A stretch of DNA of 64,000 nt from Pseudomonas oligotrophica (GTDB taxonomy: Bacteria; Pseudomonadota; Gammaproteobacteria; Pseudomonadales; Pseudomonadaceae): assembly GCF_021726475.1 (NCBI RefSeq), contig NZ_JAKJRU010000004.1, forward strand, positions 248,001-312,000, given 5' to 3'. Shown here in pieces: positions 36,101-43,393 of the stretch. The notes beneath the pieces are model-generated. The model worked only from the letters and a program-made list of their open reading frames with translations. It did not search any database and was not told the DNA's origin. The translations under genes and the position numbers were made by a program. Within the stretch, counting starts at the first letter, position 1. Each line of letters opens with the position of its first letter.

Positions 36101-36211
36101 CACCGAGGCGACCGCTTCGTCCGGAGCGAAGCCCATCATCGCCATGCTCGACGCGCCCAGCCCGGCTGCGCCGAACTTGAGAAACTGCCGCCGGGATACT
36201 CGTACCGTCAT
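33146..36211 (-). CDS. fdnG: Formate dehydrogenase-N catalytic subunit, selenoprotein
   Basis: 1021 aa if the in-frame TGA at 35620-35618 is read as selenocysteine (residue 198); a naive caller splits it into 197- and 819-aa frames. Residues 6-12 (SRRQFLK) form a Tat signal. C52, C55, C59 and C94 bind the [4Fe-4S] cluster. The Sec context is [17 protein letters not shown], the same as in E. coli FdnG, where Sec196 ligates molybdenum. The enzyme oxidises formate on the periplasmic side with a bis-MGD cofactor. AGGAG precedes the ATG by 6 bp. The operon fdnGHI-fdhE faces an FNR-type regulator gene. SelA/B/C genes are not in the window. Confidence 0.95.
35573..35617 (-). promoter_or_regulatory. 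Probable bacterial SECIS hairpin of fdnG
   Basis: Immediately after the UGA codon the minus-strand mRNA can form a small apical stem GGCA / UGCC around GGUCU (complement of 35591-35603). A guanine-rich apical loop with bulged U, about 16-20 nt from the UGA, is what SelB recognises in enterobacterial fdnG/fdhF messages. It lies inside the coding region as expected for bacteria. Confidence 0.7.
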
Positions 36212-36371
36212 CGGTATCTCCTGTCATGAATGCTCGGCCCAACTGGTAGGGTCGACTGGGGCCGGCTGGCAGAGGTTCAGGCTGAATGACGGGCGGCTCT
36301 ACCGCCGGGGATGCGGCGTACGCTGAGGGAGCGAGGTGAAGCTGGTTGTGGCGGGGTTGTCGCTCCCGCCG

Positions 36372-36398
36372 GTTCGCGGTCGAGACCGCTCCCACAAG
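36372..36398. repeat. REP-type element, left arm
   Basis: The 27-bp sequence containing GCGGTCGAGACCGCTCCCA matches, in inverted orientation, 36550-36576 with 26 of 27 bases. GTGGGAGCGGT-CTCGACCGC is typical of the extragenic palindromes of Pseudomonas. Together the two arms form a doublet of the REPIN kind, about 150 bp apart, with short tandem repeats between them. Confidence 0.75.
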
Positions 36399-36405
36399 AT
36401 CACTG

Positions 36406-36454
36406 CCCATCACCCATCACCCATCACCCAGCACCCAGCACCCAGCACCCAGCA
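36406..36454. repeat. Seven-copy 7-bp tandem repeat
   Basis: Three copies of CCCATCA are followed by four copies of CCCAGCA with no spacer. The pattern is a minisatellite, likely to vary in copy number between strains by slippage. It lies between the two REP arms. Confidence 0.9.
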
Positions 36455-36549
36455 CCGCTACCGCAGCCTGGATGCTTCCCGCGCGCCAGCGCGCCAGCGC
36501 GCCAGCCAGCGCGGGCGCGAGTCATCGGCTGGAGAACCGGGTGCCCTTG

Positions 36550-36576
36550 CTTGTGGGAGCGGTCTCGACCGCGAAT
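36550..36576. repeat. REP-type element, right arm
   Basis: The inverted copy of 36372-36398 (26 of 27 bases), reading CTTGTGGGAGCGGTCTCGAC and onward. Paired inverted REP units can be mobilised by a TnpA-REP (RAYT) protein encoded elsewhere. Confidence 0.75.
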
Positions 36577-36622
36577 CGCCCCCATCGAAACGCCCCGCCC
36601 ACAACATCGCCCAGAGGGCCGC

Positions 36623-37546
36623 CTACCCGCCTTCGCGCAATCGCTCGAGCAGTTCCCGCCCCAGTCGCTGGCGCGTGCTGGCGTAGTCGGCCCAGGGATC
36701 GGTGCTGCGCGCTTTCAGGTAGTCCCTGACGTTGTCCAGCCGCCACTGATCGGCGCCTTCCAGCTGCCGCACCTCCGCCAGGCCCACCGGCAGCGACACG
36801 CCGAGACCGGGCCGTGCGCGTACCGAGTAGGCCGCCACGGTGCTGGCGCCGCGCTGGTTGCGCAGGTAATCGACGAAGATCCGTCCGACGCGGTTCTGCG
36901 CGCCCATCTTGCTGGCGATCCGCGCGGGCTGCTCGCGGCTGAGCCGCTGGGCTACGGCCTGGGCGAAACTGCGTACGCAGTCCCAGTCGGAATACCGGTC
37001 CAGCGGCACCACCAGGTGCATGCCGCGCCCGCCGCTGGTCTTGAGGAAGGCGCGCAGGCCGAGTTCGTCGAGCAGCGCCAGGGTCAGCTCGGTGGCCTCG
37101 ACCATCCGCGCCCAGGGCAGTGCCGGGTCGGGATCGAGGTCGAAGATCACCCGGTCCGGCCGCTCGATGCGGTCGCTGCGGGCGTTCCAGGTGTGAAATT
37201 CGAGGGTGCCCATCTGCACCGCCTCGATGACCGCGGTGATGCTGTCTGCCTGGATCAGCCGGGCGTGCTCCGGGTCGAGGTTCTTCGGCAGCGCGCGCAT
37301 GTGCGGCATCTTCAGCCGCCCGCAGTGGCGCTGGAAGAAACTCTCGCCCTGCAGGCCCTCGGGAGCACGGACGATGGACAGCGGTCGCCCCGCCAGCTGC
37401 GGCACCAGCCAGTCGGCCACCGCCAGGTAGTACTCGGCCAGCGCCAGTTTGGTGGTGCCGCTGGCCGGATCGATGACCCGCCGCGGGCTGCTGATGCCCA
37501 CCCCGCCGACCAGCGGCCGGGCAGCCTCTTTGCGCGCTGTGGGCAT
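36623..37546 (-). CDS. Stand-alone LigD-type polymerase domain (NHEJ)
   Basis: 307 aa that covers only the archaeo-eukaryotic primase-type polymerase domain of LigD: KLALAEYYLAVADWLVPQL, GESFFQRHCG, catalytic acidic pair in VIFDLDPDPALPW, and TSGGRGMHLVVPL. The phosphoesterase and ATP-ligase domains of full-length LigD (about 830 aa in Pseudomonas) are absent. The ATG at 37546 follows GGGAGG and lies 15 bp after ku, so the two are co-transcribed. The domain adds nucleotides at Ku-bound DNA ends. A separate ligase would be needed from elsewhere in the genome. Confidence 0.85.
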   Translation of the reverse strand: MPTARKEAARPLVGGVGISSPRRVIDPASGTTKLALAEYYLAVADWLVPQLAGRPLSIVRAPEGLQGESFFQRHCGRLKMPHMRALPKNLDPEHARLIQADSITAVIEAVQMGTLEFHTWNARSDRIERPDRVIFDLDPDPALPWARMVEATELTLALLDELGLRAFLKTSGGRGMHLVVPLDRYSDWDCVRSFAQAVAQRLSREQPARIASKMGAQNRVGRIFVDYLRNQRGASTVAAYSVRARPGLGVSLPVGLAEVRQLEGADQWRLDNVRDYLKARSTDPWADYASTRQRLGRELLERLREGG

Positions 37547-37561
37547 GGCGCCTCCCTAGGC

Positions 37562-38518
37562 TCAGCTCGCCTTCTTGCGCGGCGCGCCCTTGCGCGGTTC
37601 GTCCGCGGTCTTGCGCGCCCGCGTGGTTGCCTTGGCGTCGGGCTTGGCGGCTGCTTTCTTGGCCGCCGGCTTGCGCGTGCTGGTGGTGGCCTCGGCCTCG
37701 TCGTCCTCGCTCGCCGCGCGTTTGCCGGGCTTGGCCGCCAGGCTGCGCTTGAGCAGCTCGGTGAGGTCGATGACGTCCGCGCCGCGCCGGTCCACGGCCT
37801 CCTCCGGCCCGCCGACCGCTTCGAGCTTGCCTTCGCGGGCCTTCTTCTCCACCAGGTCCATGATCTGGTCCTGGAAGGTGTCCTTGTACTGCTCCGGCTT
37901 CCACTTCTCGGTCATGTCCTCGACCAGCCGCTTGGCCATGTCCAGCTCTCGCTCGGCGAGGTCCGGCTCGAGCGCTTCGTCCTTCAACTCCAGGTACTCG
38001 ACGCCGCGCACCTCCTCTGCCCAGCGCAGCGTGTTCATCACCAGCGCCTTGCCGAGCGGCATCACCACTGCCAGGTGCTGCTTGTTGCGCAGCACCACGT
38101 TGGCGATGCCGACCTTGCCGGTCTGGATCAGCGTCTCGCGCAAGAGCGCGTAGACCTTCTCCCCGCGCCGGTCGGGCGTCAGGTAGTACGGCGTGTCGAT
38201 GTAGAGAAAGGAGATGTCCCTGGCATCGACGAAGGCGACGATGTCCACCGTTTGCGTGGCCTTGGGGTGCGCGGCCTTGATCTCCTCGTCGCTGATGACG
38301 ACGTAGTGGCCCTTCTCGTACTCCACGCCCTTGACGATGTCGTCGCTGTCGATGTCCTCGCCGGTGGTCTTGTTGATCCGCTTGTAGCCGACGCGGTCCA
38401 TGCTGCGCTTGTCCAGCCAGTCGAAGTCGATGCCCGTGCGGGTGGTGGCCGGCACCAGCGCCACGGGAATGTGCACCAGGCCGAAACTGACCGCACCCTT
38501 CCAGATCGTGCGAGGCAT
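37562..38518 (-). CDS. ku: Ku, DNA-end-binding protein of non-homologous end joining
   Basis: 318 aa from the ATG at 38518, behind GAGAGGAG. The Ku core spans about 1-255 (IWKGAVSFGLVHIPVALVPA at the start, then RRGEKVYALLRETL, later KWKPEQYKDTFQDQIMDLVE). The last 55 residues are a Lys/Ala/Arg-rich tail, as in other bacterial Ku proteins that contact DNA and recruit LigD. It heads a two-gene operon with the polymerase. Confidence 0.93.
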   Translation of the reverse strand: MPRTIWKGAVSFGLVHIPVALVPATTRTGIDFDWLDKRSMDRVGYKRINKTTGEDIDSDDIVKGVEYEKGHYVVISDEEIKAAHPKATQTVDIVAFVDARDISFLYIDTPYYLTPDRRGEKVYALLRETLIQTGKVGIANVVLRNKQHLAVVMPLGKALVMNTLRWAEEVRGVEYLELKDEALEPDLAERELDMAKRLVEDMTEKWKPEQYKDTFQDQIMDLVEKKAREGKLEAVGGPEEAVDRRGADVIDLTELLKRSLAAKPGKRAASEDDEAEATTSTRKPAAKKAAAKPDAKATTRARKTADEPRKGAPRKKAS

Positions 38519-38568
38519 AGCCGTTCTCCTCTCTCGTGCGCCGGCCCCTGGGCCCGGCGCACCTCTGC

Positions 38569-39423
38569 TCAGCCGTTGACCACCGTGCCGCCGTTGACGT
38601 GCAGCACCTGGCCACTGACGTAGGACGAATCGCTGCTGGCCAGGTAGACATAGGCCGGCGCGACCTCCTCCGGCTGGCCGGGGCGCTTCATCGGCACGTT
38701 GGCGCCGAATTCGGCGACCTTGTCCGCATCGAAGGTCGAGGGAATCAGCGGTGTCCAGATCGGCCCCGGCGCCACCCCGTTGACGCGGATGCCGCGCTCG
38801 GCCAGGTGCATGGCCAGCGCCCGGGTGAAACCGACGATGGCGCCCTTGGTCGAGGAGTAGTCGATCAGCATCGGGTTGCCCTTGTAGGCCGTCACCGAGG
38901 TGGTGTTGATGATCGAGGCGCCTTCCTTGAGGTGCGGCAAGGCGGTCTGGGTCAGCTGGAACATGCCGAACACGTTGGTGCGGAAGGTCTTCTCCCACTG
39001 CTCCGGCGGAATGTCCTCGAAGCGCTCGCGCGGATGTTGCTCGGCGGCGTTGTTGACCAGGATGTCCAGCTTGCCGAACTGCGCCAGCGTCTCGTCGACG
39101 ACCTTGCGGCAGACATCGCGGTCGGCCACGTCGCCGGCGAAGGTCAGGCAGCGCCGGCCGTGTTGCTCGACATCCTTGCGCGTCTGCTCGGCATCCTGGT
39201 GCTGGTCGAGGTAGAGGATGGCCACGTCGGCGCCTTCGCGGGCGAACAGCACCGCCACCGAGCGGCCGATGCCGCTGTCGCCACCGGTGATGATGGCGAC
39301 CTTGCCGGCGAGTTTGCCGGCGGCCTGGTAGTCCTCGCCGCGGTATTCCGGGCGCGGATTCATCAGGCCTTCCTTGCCGGGCTCGGGTTGCTGTTGCGGT
39401 GGCAGGGTCTGGTTCTCGGCCAT
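38569..39423 (-). CDS. Short-chain dehydrogenase/reductase, stress-associated type
   Basis: 284 aa from the ATG at 39423, behind GGAGGA. The NAD(P)-binding Gly motif is TGGDSGIGRSVA and the catalytic set is S-Y-K (NTTSVTAYKGN, then YSSTKGAIVGF). An N-terminal extension of 35 residues with PRPEYRGEDYQAAGKLAG matches the YhdG/GspDH-like general stress SDRs. The substrate is unknown. It sits upstream of ku in the same direction, 50 bp away, so it might be co-transcribed. Confidence 0.85.
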   Translation of the reverse strand: MAENQTLPPQQQPEPGKEGLMNPRPEYRGEDYQAAGKLAGKVAIITGGDSGIGRSVAVLFAREGADVAILYLDQHQDAEQTRKDVEQHGRRCLTFAGDVADRDVCRKVVDETLAQFGKLDILVNNAAEQHPRERFEDIPPEQWEKTFRTNVFGMFQLTQTALPHLKEGASIINTTSVTAYKGNPMLIDYSSTKGAIVGFTRALAMHLAERGIRVNGVAPGPIWTPLIPSTFDADKVAEFGANVPMKRPGQPEEVAPAYVYLASSDSSYVSGQVLHVNGGTVVNG

Positions 39424-39512
39424 GCGGGGGTCCTCCATCAAGGTGGGTAAAGCCTTGTTCGGAGGACTGGAACGGCGCGGGAAAAGTTTCTATGGCGCGA
39501 TGAGAGGGCCGC

Positions 39513-40529
39513 TCAGGCGAGGCTCAGCACCACGCGGCCGCGAGGGATGCCGCTCTCGACGTAGCGATGCGCCTCGACGGCTTCGTCGAAGCGGAATTGC
39601 CGGTCGACCTGGGGCCGGATCAGGCGGTCGACGGTCAGCTGGTTGATGTGCTGCAGCGCGCGCTCCACTGCCTCGCGGTTCTGCTGGATGCCCAGCTCCG
39701 GCAAGCCGGTGAAGTCGCACAGGCAGTGCAGGAAGAACTTGAAGTTCTTCTTGAAGGCCGCGCAGACCGGCAGCGCCGTCTCGTTGCCGCCGTTCATGCC
39801 GTAGAGGATCAGCTTGCCGCGCGGCGCGATGACATCGCCGAGCAGCTTCATCTGTGAGCCGCCGCAGGCGTCCAGCACCACCTCCACGCCGCGGCCTTCG
39901 GTGATCCTCTGCAGGCGCCCGACCAGGTCTTCCTCCTCGGTGACGATCACCGTCTCGGCGCCCAGTTCGCGCAGGTAGTCGCGGTCGGCGGCGGTATCGC
40001 AGGTGGCGATCACCCGGCCGCCCAGGGCACGGGTCAGCTGCACGGCGGCCGGGCCGGTGCAATGCGCGGCCTGGTTGATCAGCACATGCTGGCCGGGTTC
40101 GAGCTGGGCGAGGTCGACCAGCGCGAAGTAGCTGACCAGCATCGGCGTGTAGTGGATGGCCGCCTCGATGGCCGACAGCATGTCCGGGCAGTGCACCAGG
40201 GCCTGTTGCGGCAGCAGCGCATGCTCGGCGTAGAGCGGGTACTGGTTGAGGTCATGGGCGGGGAAACTGGCGACCCGGTCGCCGACGCCGAAGCCCTGCA
40301 CGCCCTCGCCCAGCGCCAGCACCTCGCCCGCCACCTCGCTGCCGAGCCCGGCGGGCAGGCGCGCATGGCGCGGCGCCAGGTCCTGGCGCCAGAGTACGTC
40401 GTTCCAGCTCACGCCGACGGCGCGCACGCCGATCAGCACCTCGCCCGGCCCCGGCACCGGCACCGGCCGTTCTTCGAGACGCAAAACCTCGGCCGGACCG
40501 AACTGGTGGAAACGGATGATGCGGGACAT
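39513..40529 (-). CDS. mexS: MexS, zinc-free MDR oxidoreductase that controls mexEF-oprN
   Basis: 338 aa from the ATG at 40529 (P. aeruginosa MexS is 339 aa). The GroES-like N-terminal domain (RFHQFGPAEVLRLEERPVP) and Rossmann domain (INQAAHCTGPAAVQLTRALG) belong to quinone-oxidoreductase-like MDR proteins. It is divergent from mexT, the exact P. aeruginosa arrangement. In that species loss of MexS raises toxic electrophiles that activate MexT. The residues H54-like and Cys used for zinc binding are not evident. The identification rests on sequence plus synteny. Confidence 0.88.
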   Translation of the reverse strand: MSRIIRFHQFGPAEVLRLEERPVPVPGPGEVLIGVRAVGVSWNDVLWRQDLAPRHARLPAGLGSEVAGEVLALGEGVQGFGVGDRVASFPAHDLNQYPLYAEHALLPQQALVHCPDMLSAIEAAIHYTPMLVSYFALVDLAQLEPGQHVLINQAAHCTGPAAVQLTRALGGRVIATCDTAADRDYLRELGAETVIVTEEEDLVGRLQRITEGRGVEVVLDACGGSQMKLLGDVIAPRGKLILYGMNGGNETALPVCAAFKKNFKFFLHCLCDFTGLPELGIQQNREAVERALQHINQLTVDRLIRPQVDRQFRFDEAVEAHRYVESGIPRGRVVLSLA

Positions 40530-40848
40530 CGCGACCCCTCGCCTTGCTACTGCTTTGCCTGCGGACTCTATCGCCAGTATCGTCACAACTCCAGCCAGCG
40601 CCCCGTCTTTCCATTGATAGTTTCCATGCCGCGCAATGATGGAACGGCGTATGTATGGCCGCCGGCCACGAGTTCGAAAGCGCGAAACGGGGCTGCCGCA
40701 GAGCCCGCAAGGCGCTAGGCTGTATCGCCCGTCGAAGCCGATTGACCCGGCCCGCTGGAATGCTGTCTCCTCTTCCCAGCCGCCCTAGCCTGCAGGCACA
40801 CGGACCGAACCCCTTGGCCGAGAGCAGGATGCCCATGAGTGAACAGGC
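40530..40848. promoter_or_regulatory. mexS-mexT divergent promoter region
   Basis: 319 bp without a gene. An imperfect dyad (CCATTGATAG ... CAATGATGG, about 40611-40642) could be an operator. No clear nod-box was found by eye on the mexS side. Confidence 0.4.
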
Positions 40849-41766
40849 ATGAATCGCAACGATCTGCGTCGCGTCGACCTCAATCTGCTGATCGTCTTCG
40901 AAACGCTGATGCACGAGCGCAGCGTCACGCGCGCGGCGGAAAAGCTGTTTCTCGGCCAGCCGGCGATCAGCGCTGCCCTGGGGCGCTTGCGAGCGCTGTT
41001 CGACGATCCGTTGTTCGTGCGCACCGGGCGCAGCATGGAACCCACCGCCCGCGCCCAGGAGATCGCCCAGCTGCTGTCGCCGGCGCTGGACTCGATCTCC
41101 ACCGCGGTCAGCCGCGCCTCGACCTTCGACCCGGCGACCAGCAGCCAGGTGTTTCGCATCGGCCTGACCGATGAAGTGGAGTTCGCCCTGCTGCCGCCGC
41201 TGCTGCGCCGCCTGCGCGCGGAGGCGCCGGGGGTGGTGCTGGTGGTGCGCCGCGCCAACTACCTGCTGATGCCCGGGCTGCTGGCCTCCGGCGAGATCTC
41301 GGTGGGCGTCTGCTACACCGAGGAGCTGCCGGCCAACGCCAAGCGCAAGGTCTTGCGCCGGCCGCGGCCGATGCTGCTGCGCGCCGACAGCATCCCCGGC
41401 CCGCTCAGCTTCGACGACTACTGCGCACGCCCGCACGCGATGGTCTCCTTCGCCGGCGACCTGACCGGCTACATCGACGAGGAGCTGGCCCGGCATGGCT
41501 GCAAGCGCCGGGTGGTGCTGGCGGTGCCGCAGTTCAACGGGCTGTCGTCGCTGCTCGCCGGCACCGACATCATCGCCACCGTGCCCGACTACGCCGCCGC
41601 CGCGCTGGTGGCCCATGGCGGCCTGCGCGCCGAGCCGCTGCCGTTCGAGACCAGCCAGGACTTCCAGCTGTCCATGGCCTGGCGCGGCGCCCAGGACAAC
41701 GACCCCGCCGAGCGCTGGCTGCGCTCGCGCATCCAGATGTTCGTCGGCGACCCGGACAGCCTGTAA
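40849..41766 (+). CDS. mexT: MexT, LysR-type activator of mexEF-oprN
   Basis: 305 aa. The winged helix-turn-helix contains RSVTRAAEKLFLGQPAISAA; the effector domain follows (SSQVFRIGLTDEVEFALLPP to MAWRGAQDNDPAERWLRSRI). The sequence is intact across the N-terminal region that is often frameshifted in laboratory P. aeruginosa strains. MexT senses redox/electrophile stress and activates the efflux operon downstream, 302 bp away, and mexS. The start ATGAATCGCAACGATC is preceded by ATGAGTGAACAGGC, so an alternative upstream start exists. Confidence 0.93.
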   Translation: MNRNDLRRVDLNLLIVFETLMHERSVTRAAEKLFLGQPAISAALGRLRALFDDPLFVRTGRSMEPTARAQEIAQLLSPALDSISTAVSRASTFDPATSSQVFRIGLTDEVEFALLPPLLRRLRAEAPGVVLVVRRANYLLMPGLLASGEISVGVCYTEELPANAKRKVLRRPRPMLLRADSIPGPLSFDDYCARPHAMVSFAGDLTGYIDEELARHGCKRRVVLAVPQFNGLSSLLAGTDIIATVPDYAAAALVAHGGLRAEPLPFETSQDFQLSMAWRGAQDNDPAERWLRSRIQMFVGDPDSL

Positions 41767-42068
41767 GGTGGAAAACGGCGCAGCCTTTTCCACGCGTCTC
41801 CCCGCCCCTGCACTCCGTCACGCCTTTCTCGACGTCACTGCCGATTGCTAACGCATCACCGGCTGCCAGCCGACGCAGCCGATCGATGCCGCGATTCGGC
41901 GAAAAACACCTGGCGGTCGTTTTCCTCCCCTACCGTTATTGCCTGCTGCTGATGATCGATGCGCAAACATCATCGCCAGTGATATTCACCTTCGGCTCGT
42001 TCGATTTCTGCCTGCGGACCTGACCGCGCAGACTTCCGCCATCGAAAAACCGACTTGCGGAGTCAAGC
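41767..42068. other. Intergenic region before mexE
   Basis: 302 bp without a gene. It contains the candidate MexT site (41873-41895) and the leader of mexEF-oprN. A GGAG lies 7 bp before the mexE ATG. Confidence 0.5.
41873..41895 (+). promoter_or_regulatory. Candidate nod-box-like MexT site
   Basis: ACGC-N5-ATCGAT-N4-CGAT matches the published MexT motif ATCA-N5-GTCGAT-N4-CGAT in the second and third blocks (9 of 10 bases) but poorly in the first. Located 174 bp before the mexE start. Judged by eye only. Confidence 0.4.
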
Positions 42069-43298
42069 ATGGATCGTTCGCTCAACGCCTTGCGTTTTCC
42101 CCTTATTGCCCTGACGGTGCTGATCACCGCCGCCTGCGGCAAGGCTCCGGAGGCCACCCAGTCGGGTACGCCGCCGCCTGCGGTCAGCGTGGCCGAAGTC
42201 ATCGAGCAGCAGGTGACCGAGTGGGACGAGGTCACCGGGCGGCTGGAGGCACCAGAGTCGGTGGAGATCCGCCCGCGCGTTTCGGGCTTCATCGACAAGG
42301 TGGCTTTCGAGGAAGGCGCGCTGGTGAAAAAAGGCGACCTCCTGTTCCAGATCGATCCACGCCCGTTCCAGGCCGAGGTCAAGCGTTTGCAGGCGCAGCT
42401 GCAACAGGCCCGCGCCACCCAGCAGCGCACCGCCGCCGAAGCCGAGCGTGGCGAGCGCCTGCGGCAGAAGAACGCGATTTCCGCCGAACTCGCCGATGCC
42501 CGAGTCAGCGCCGCCAGCGAAGCGAAATCCGCGGTCGCGGCGATCCAGGCGCAGCTGGACAAGGCCCAACTGGACCTCTCCTTCACCCGCGTGACGGCGC
42601 CGATCGACGGCCGTGCCGGCCGCGCACTGATCACGGCCGGCAACCTGGTCAACGCCGGCGAGGCCCTGCTGACCACGCTGGTCTCCACCGACAAGGTCTA
42701 CGCCTACTTCGAAGCGGACGAACGTCTGTACCTGAAGTACCGCGAGTTGGCGCGCCAGGGCGACCGCGGCGAGGCGACCCCGGTCTATCTCGGCCTCTCG
42801 GACGAGGACGGCCACCCGCATCTGGGCCACATGGATTTCATCGACAACCAGGTCGACCCGCGTACCGGCACCATTCGCGGTCGCGCGGTGTTCGATAACC
42901 GTGACGGCAGCTTCACCCCCGGCCTGTATGCACGGCTGAAGCTGGTCGGCAGCCCGACCTACGACGCCGTGCTGATCAAGGACGTGGCAGTGGGCACTGA
43001 CCTGGGCAAGAAGTTCGTCCTGGTGCTCGCCGAGGACGGCACCGTCGCCTACCGGCCGGTCGAGCTCGGGCCCAAGCTCGAAGGGCTGCGCATCGTGCGC
43101 GATGGCCTGGCCAAGGGCGAGCGCATCGTGGTCAACGGCCTGCAGCGCGTACGCCCGGGTAGCCCGGTGCAGCCCGAGTCGGTGCCGATGGCCGACGCCG
43201 AGACGCTGGCGGCGCTGAAGCAGCAGAACCGTGCGATCAGCGAGGCGATGAAGCCGCAGGTCGACGAGCGCACCCTGGCCCAGCGCCCGAGCAGTTGA
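42069..43298 (+). CDS. mexE: MexE, periplasmic adaptor of the RND efflux pump
   Basis: 409 aa. The lipoprotein signal ends LITAACGKAP with lipidated Cys about 19. The barrel-sandwich/lipoyl segments (VEIRPRVSGFIDKVAFEEG, DLLFQIDPRPF) and an alpha-hairpin (residues 100-170) follow the membrane-fusion-protein pattern. The sequence matches MexE closely by eye (NEW: VTAPIDGRAGRALITAGNLV). It links MexF to OprN and exports chloramphenicol, quinolones and trimethoprim in P. aeruginosa. 95 bp separate it from mexF. Confidence 0.93.
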   Translation: MDRSLNALRFPLIALTVLITAACGKAPEATQSGTPPPAVSVAEVIEQQVTEWDEVTGRLEAPESVEIRPRVSGFIDKVAFEEGALVKKGDLLFQIDPRPFQAEVKRLQAQLQQARATQQRTAAEAERGERLRQKNAISAELADARVSAASEAKSAVAAIQAQLDKAQLDLSFTRVTAPIDGRAGRALITAGNLVNAGEALLTTLVSTDKVYAYFEADERLYLKYRELARQGDRGEATPVYLGLSDEDGHPHLGHMDFIDNQVDPRTGTIRGRAVFDNRDGSFTPGLYARLKLVGSPTYDAVLIKDVAVGTDLGKKFVLVLAEDGTVAYRPVELGPKLEGLRIVRDGLAKGERIVVNGLQRVRPGSPVQPESVPMADAETLAALKQQNRAISEAMKPQVDERTLAQRPSS

Positions 43299-43393
43299 CC
43301 GTCCGACAGCAGTCCTGAACTCCGGCGCGCCAGTCGCGCCCATCCGATCGATCCGCCAGGGCGCGCCCGCCGCGCCCTACCCCGGAGTGCGCC

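Larger units (their letters stand above)
36212..36622. other. Intergenic region upstream of fdnG with repeats
   Basis: 411 bp between the divergent-free ends of the LigD-polymerase gene and fdnG, both transcribed leftward. It holds a pair of inverted REP-type sequences, a seven-copy 7-bp repeat and a CGCGCCAG repeat (about 36478-36505). The fdnG promoter must lie in the left part. No FNR-box with the TTGAT-N4-ATCAA spacing was found by eye. Confidence 0.55.

Noticed and set aside
36406..36454. CRISPR array
   Set aside because: Units are 7 bp with no spacers and no cas genes; it is a short tandem repeat.
36522..38651. 709-aa minus-strand frame
   Set aside because: Runs through ku and the polymerase gene in another frame; low complexity Arg/Gly/Ala composition.
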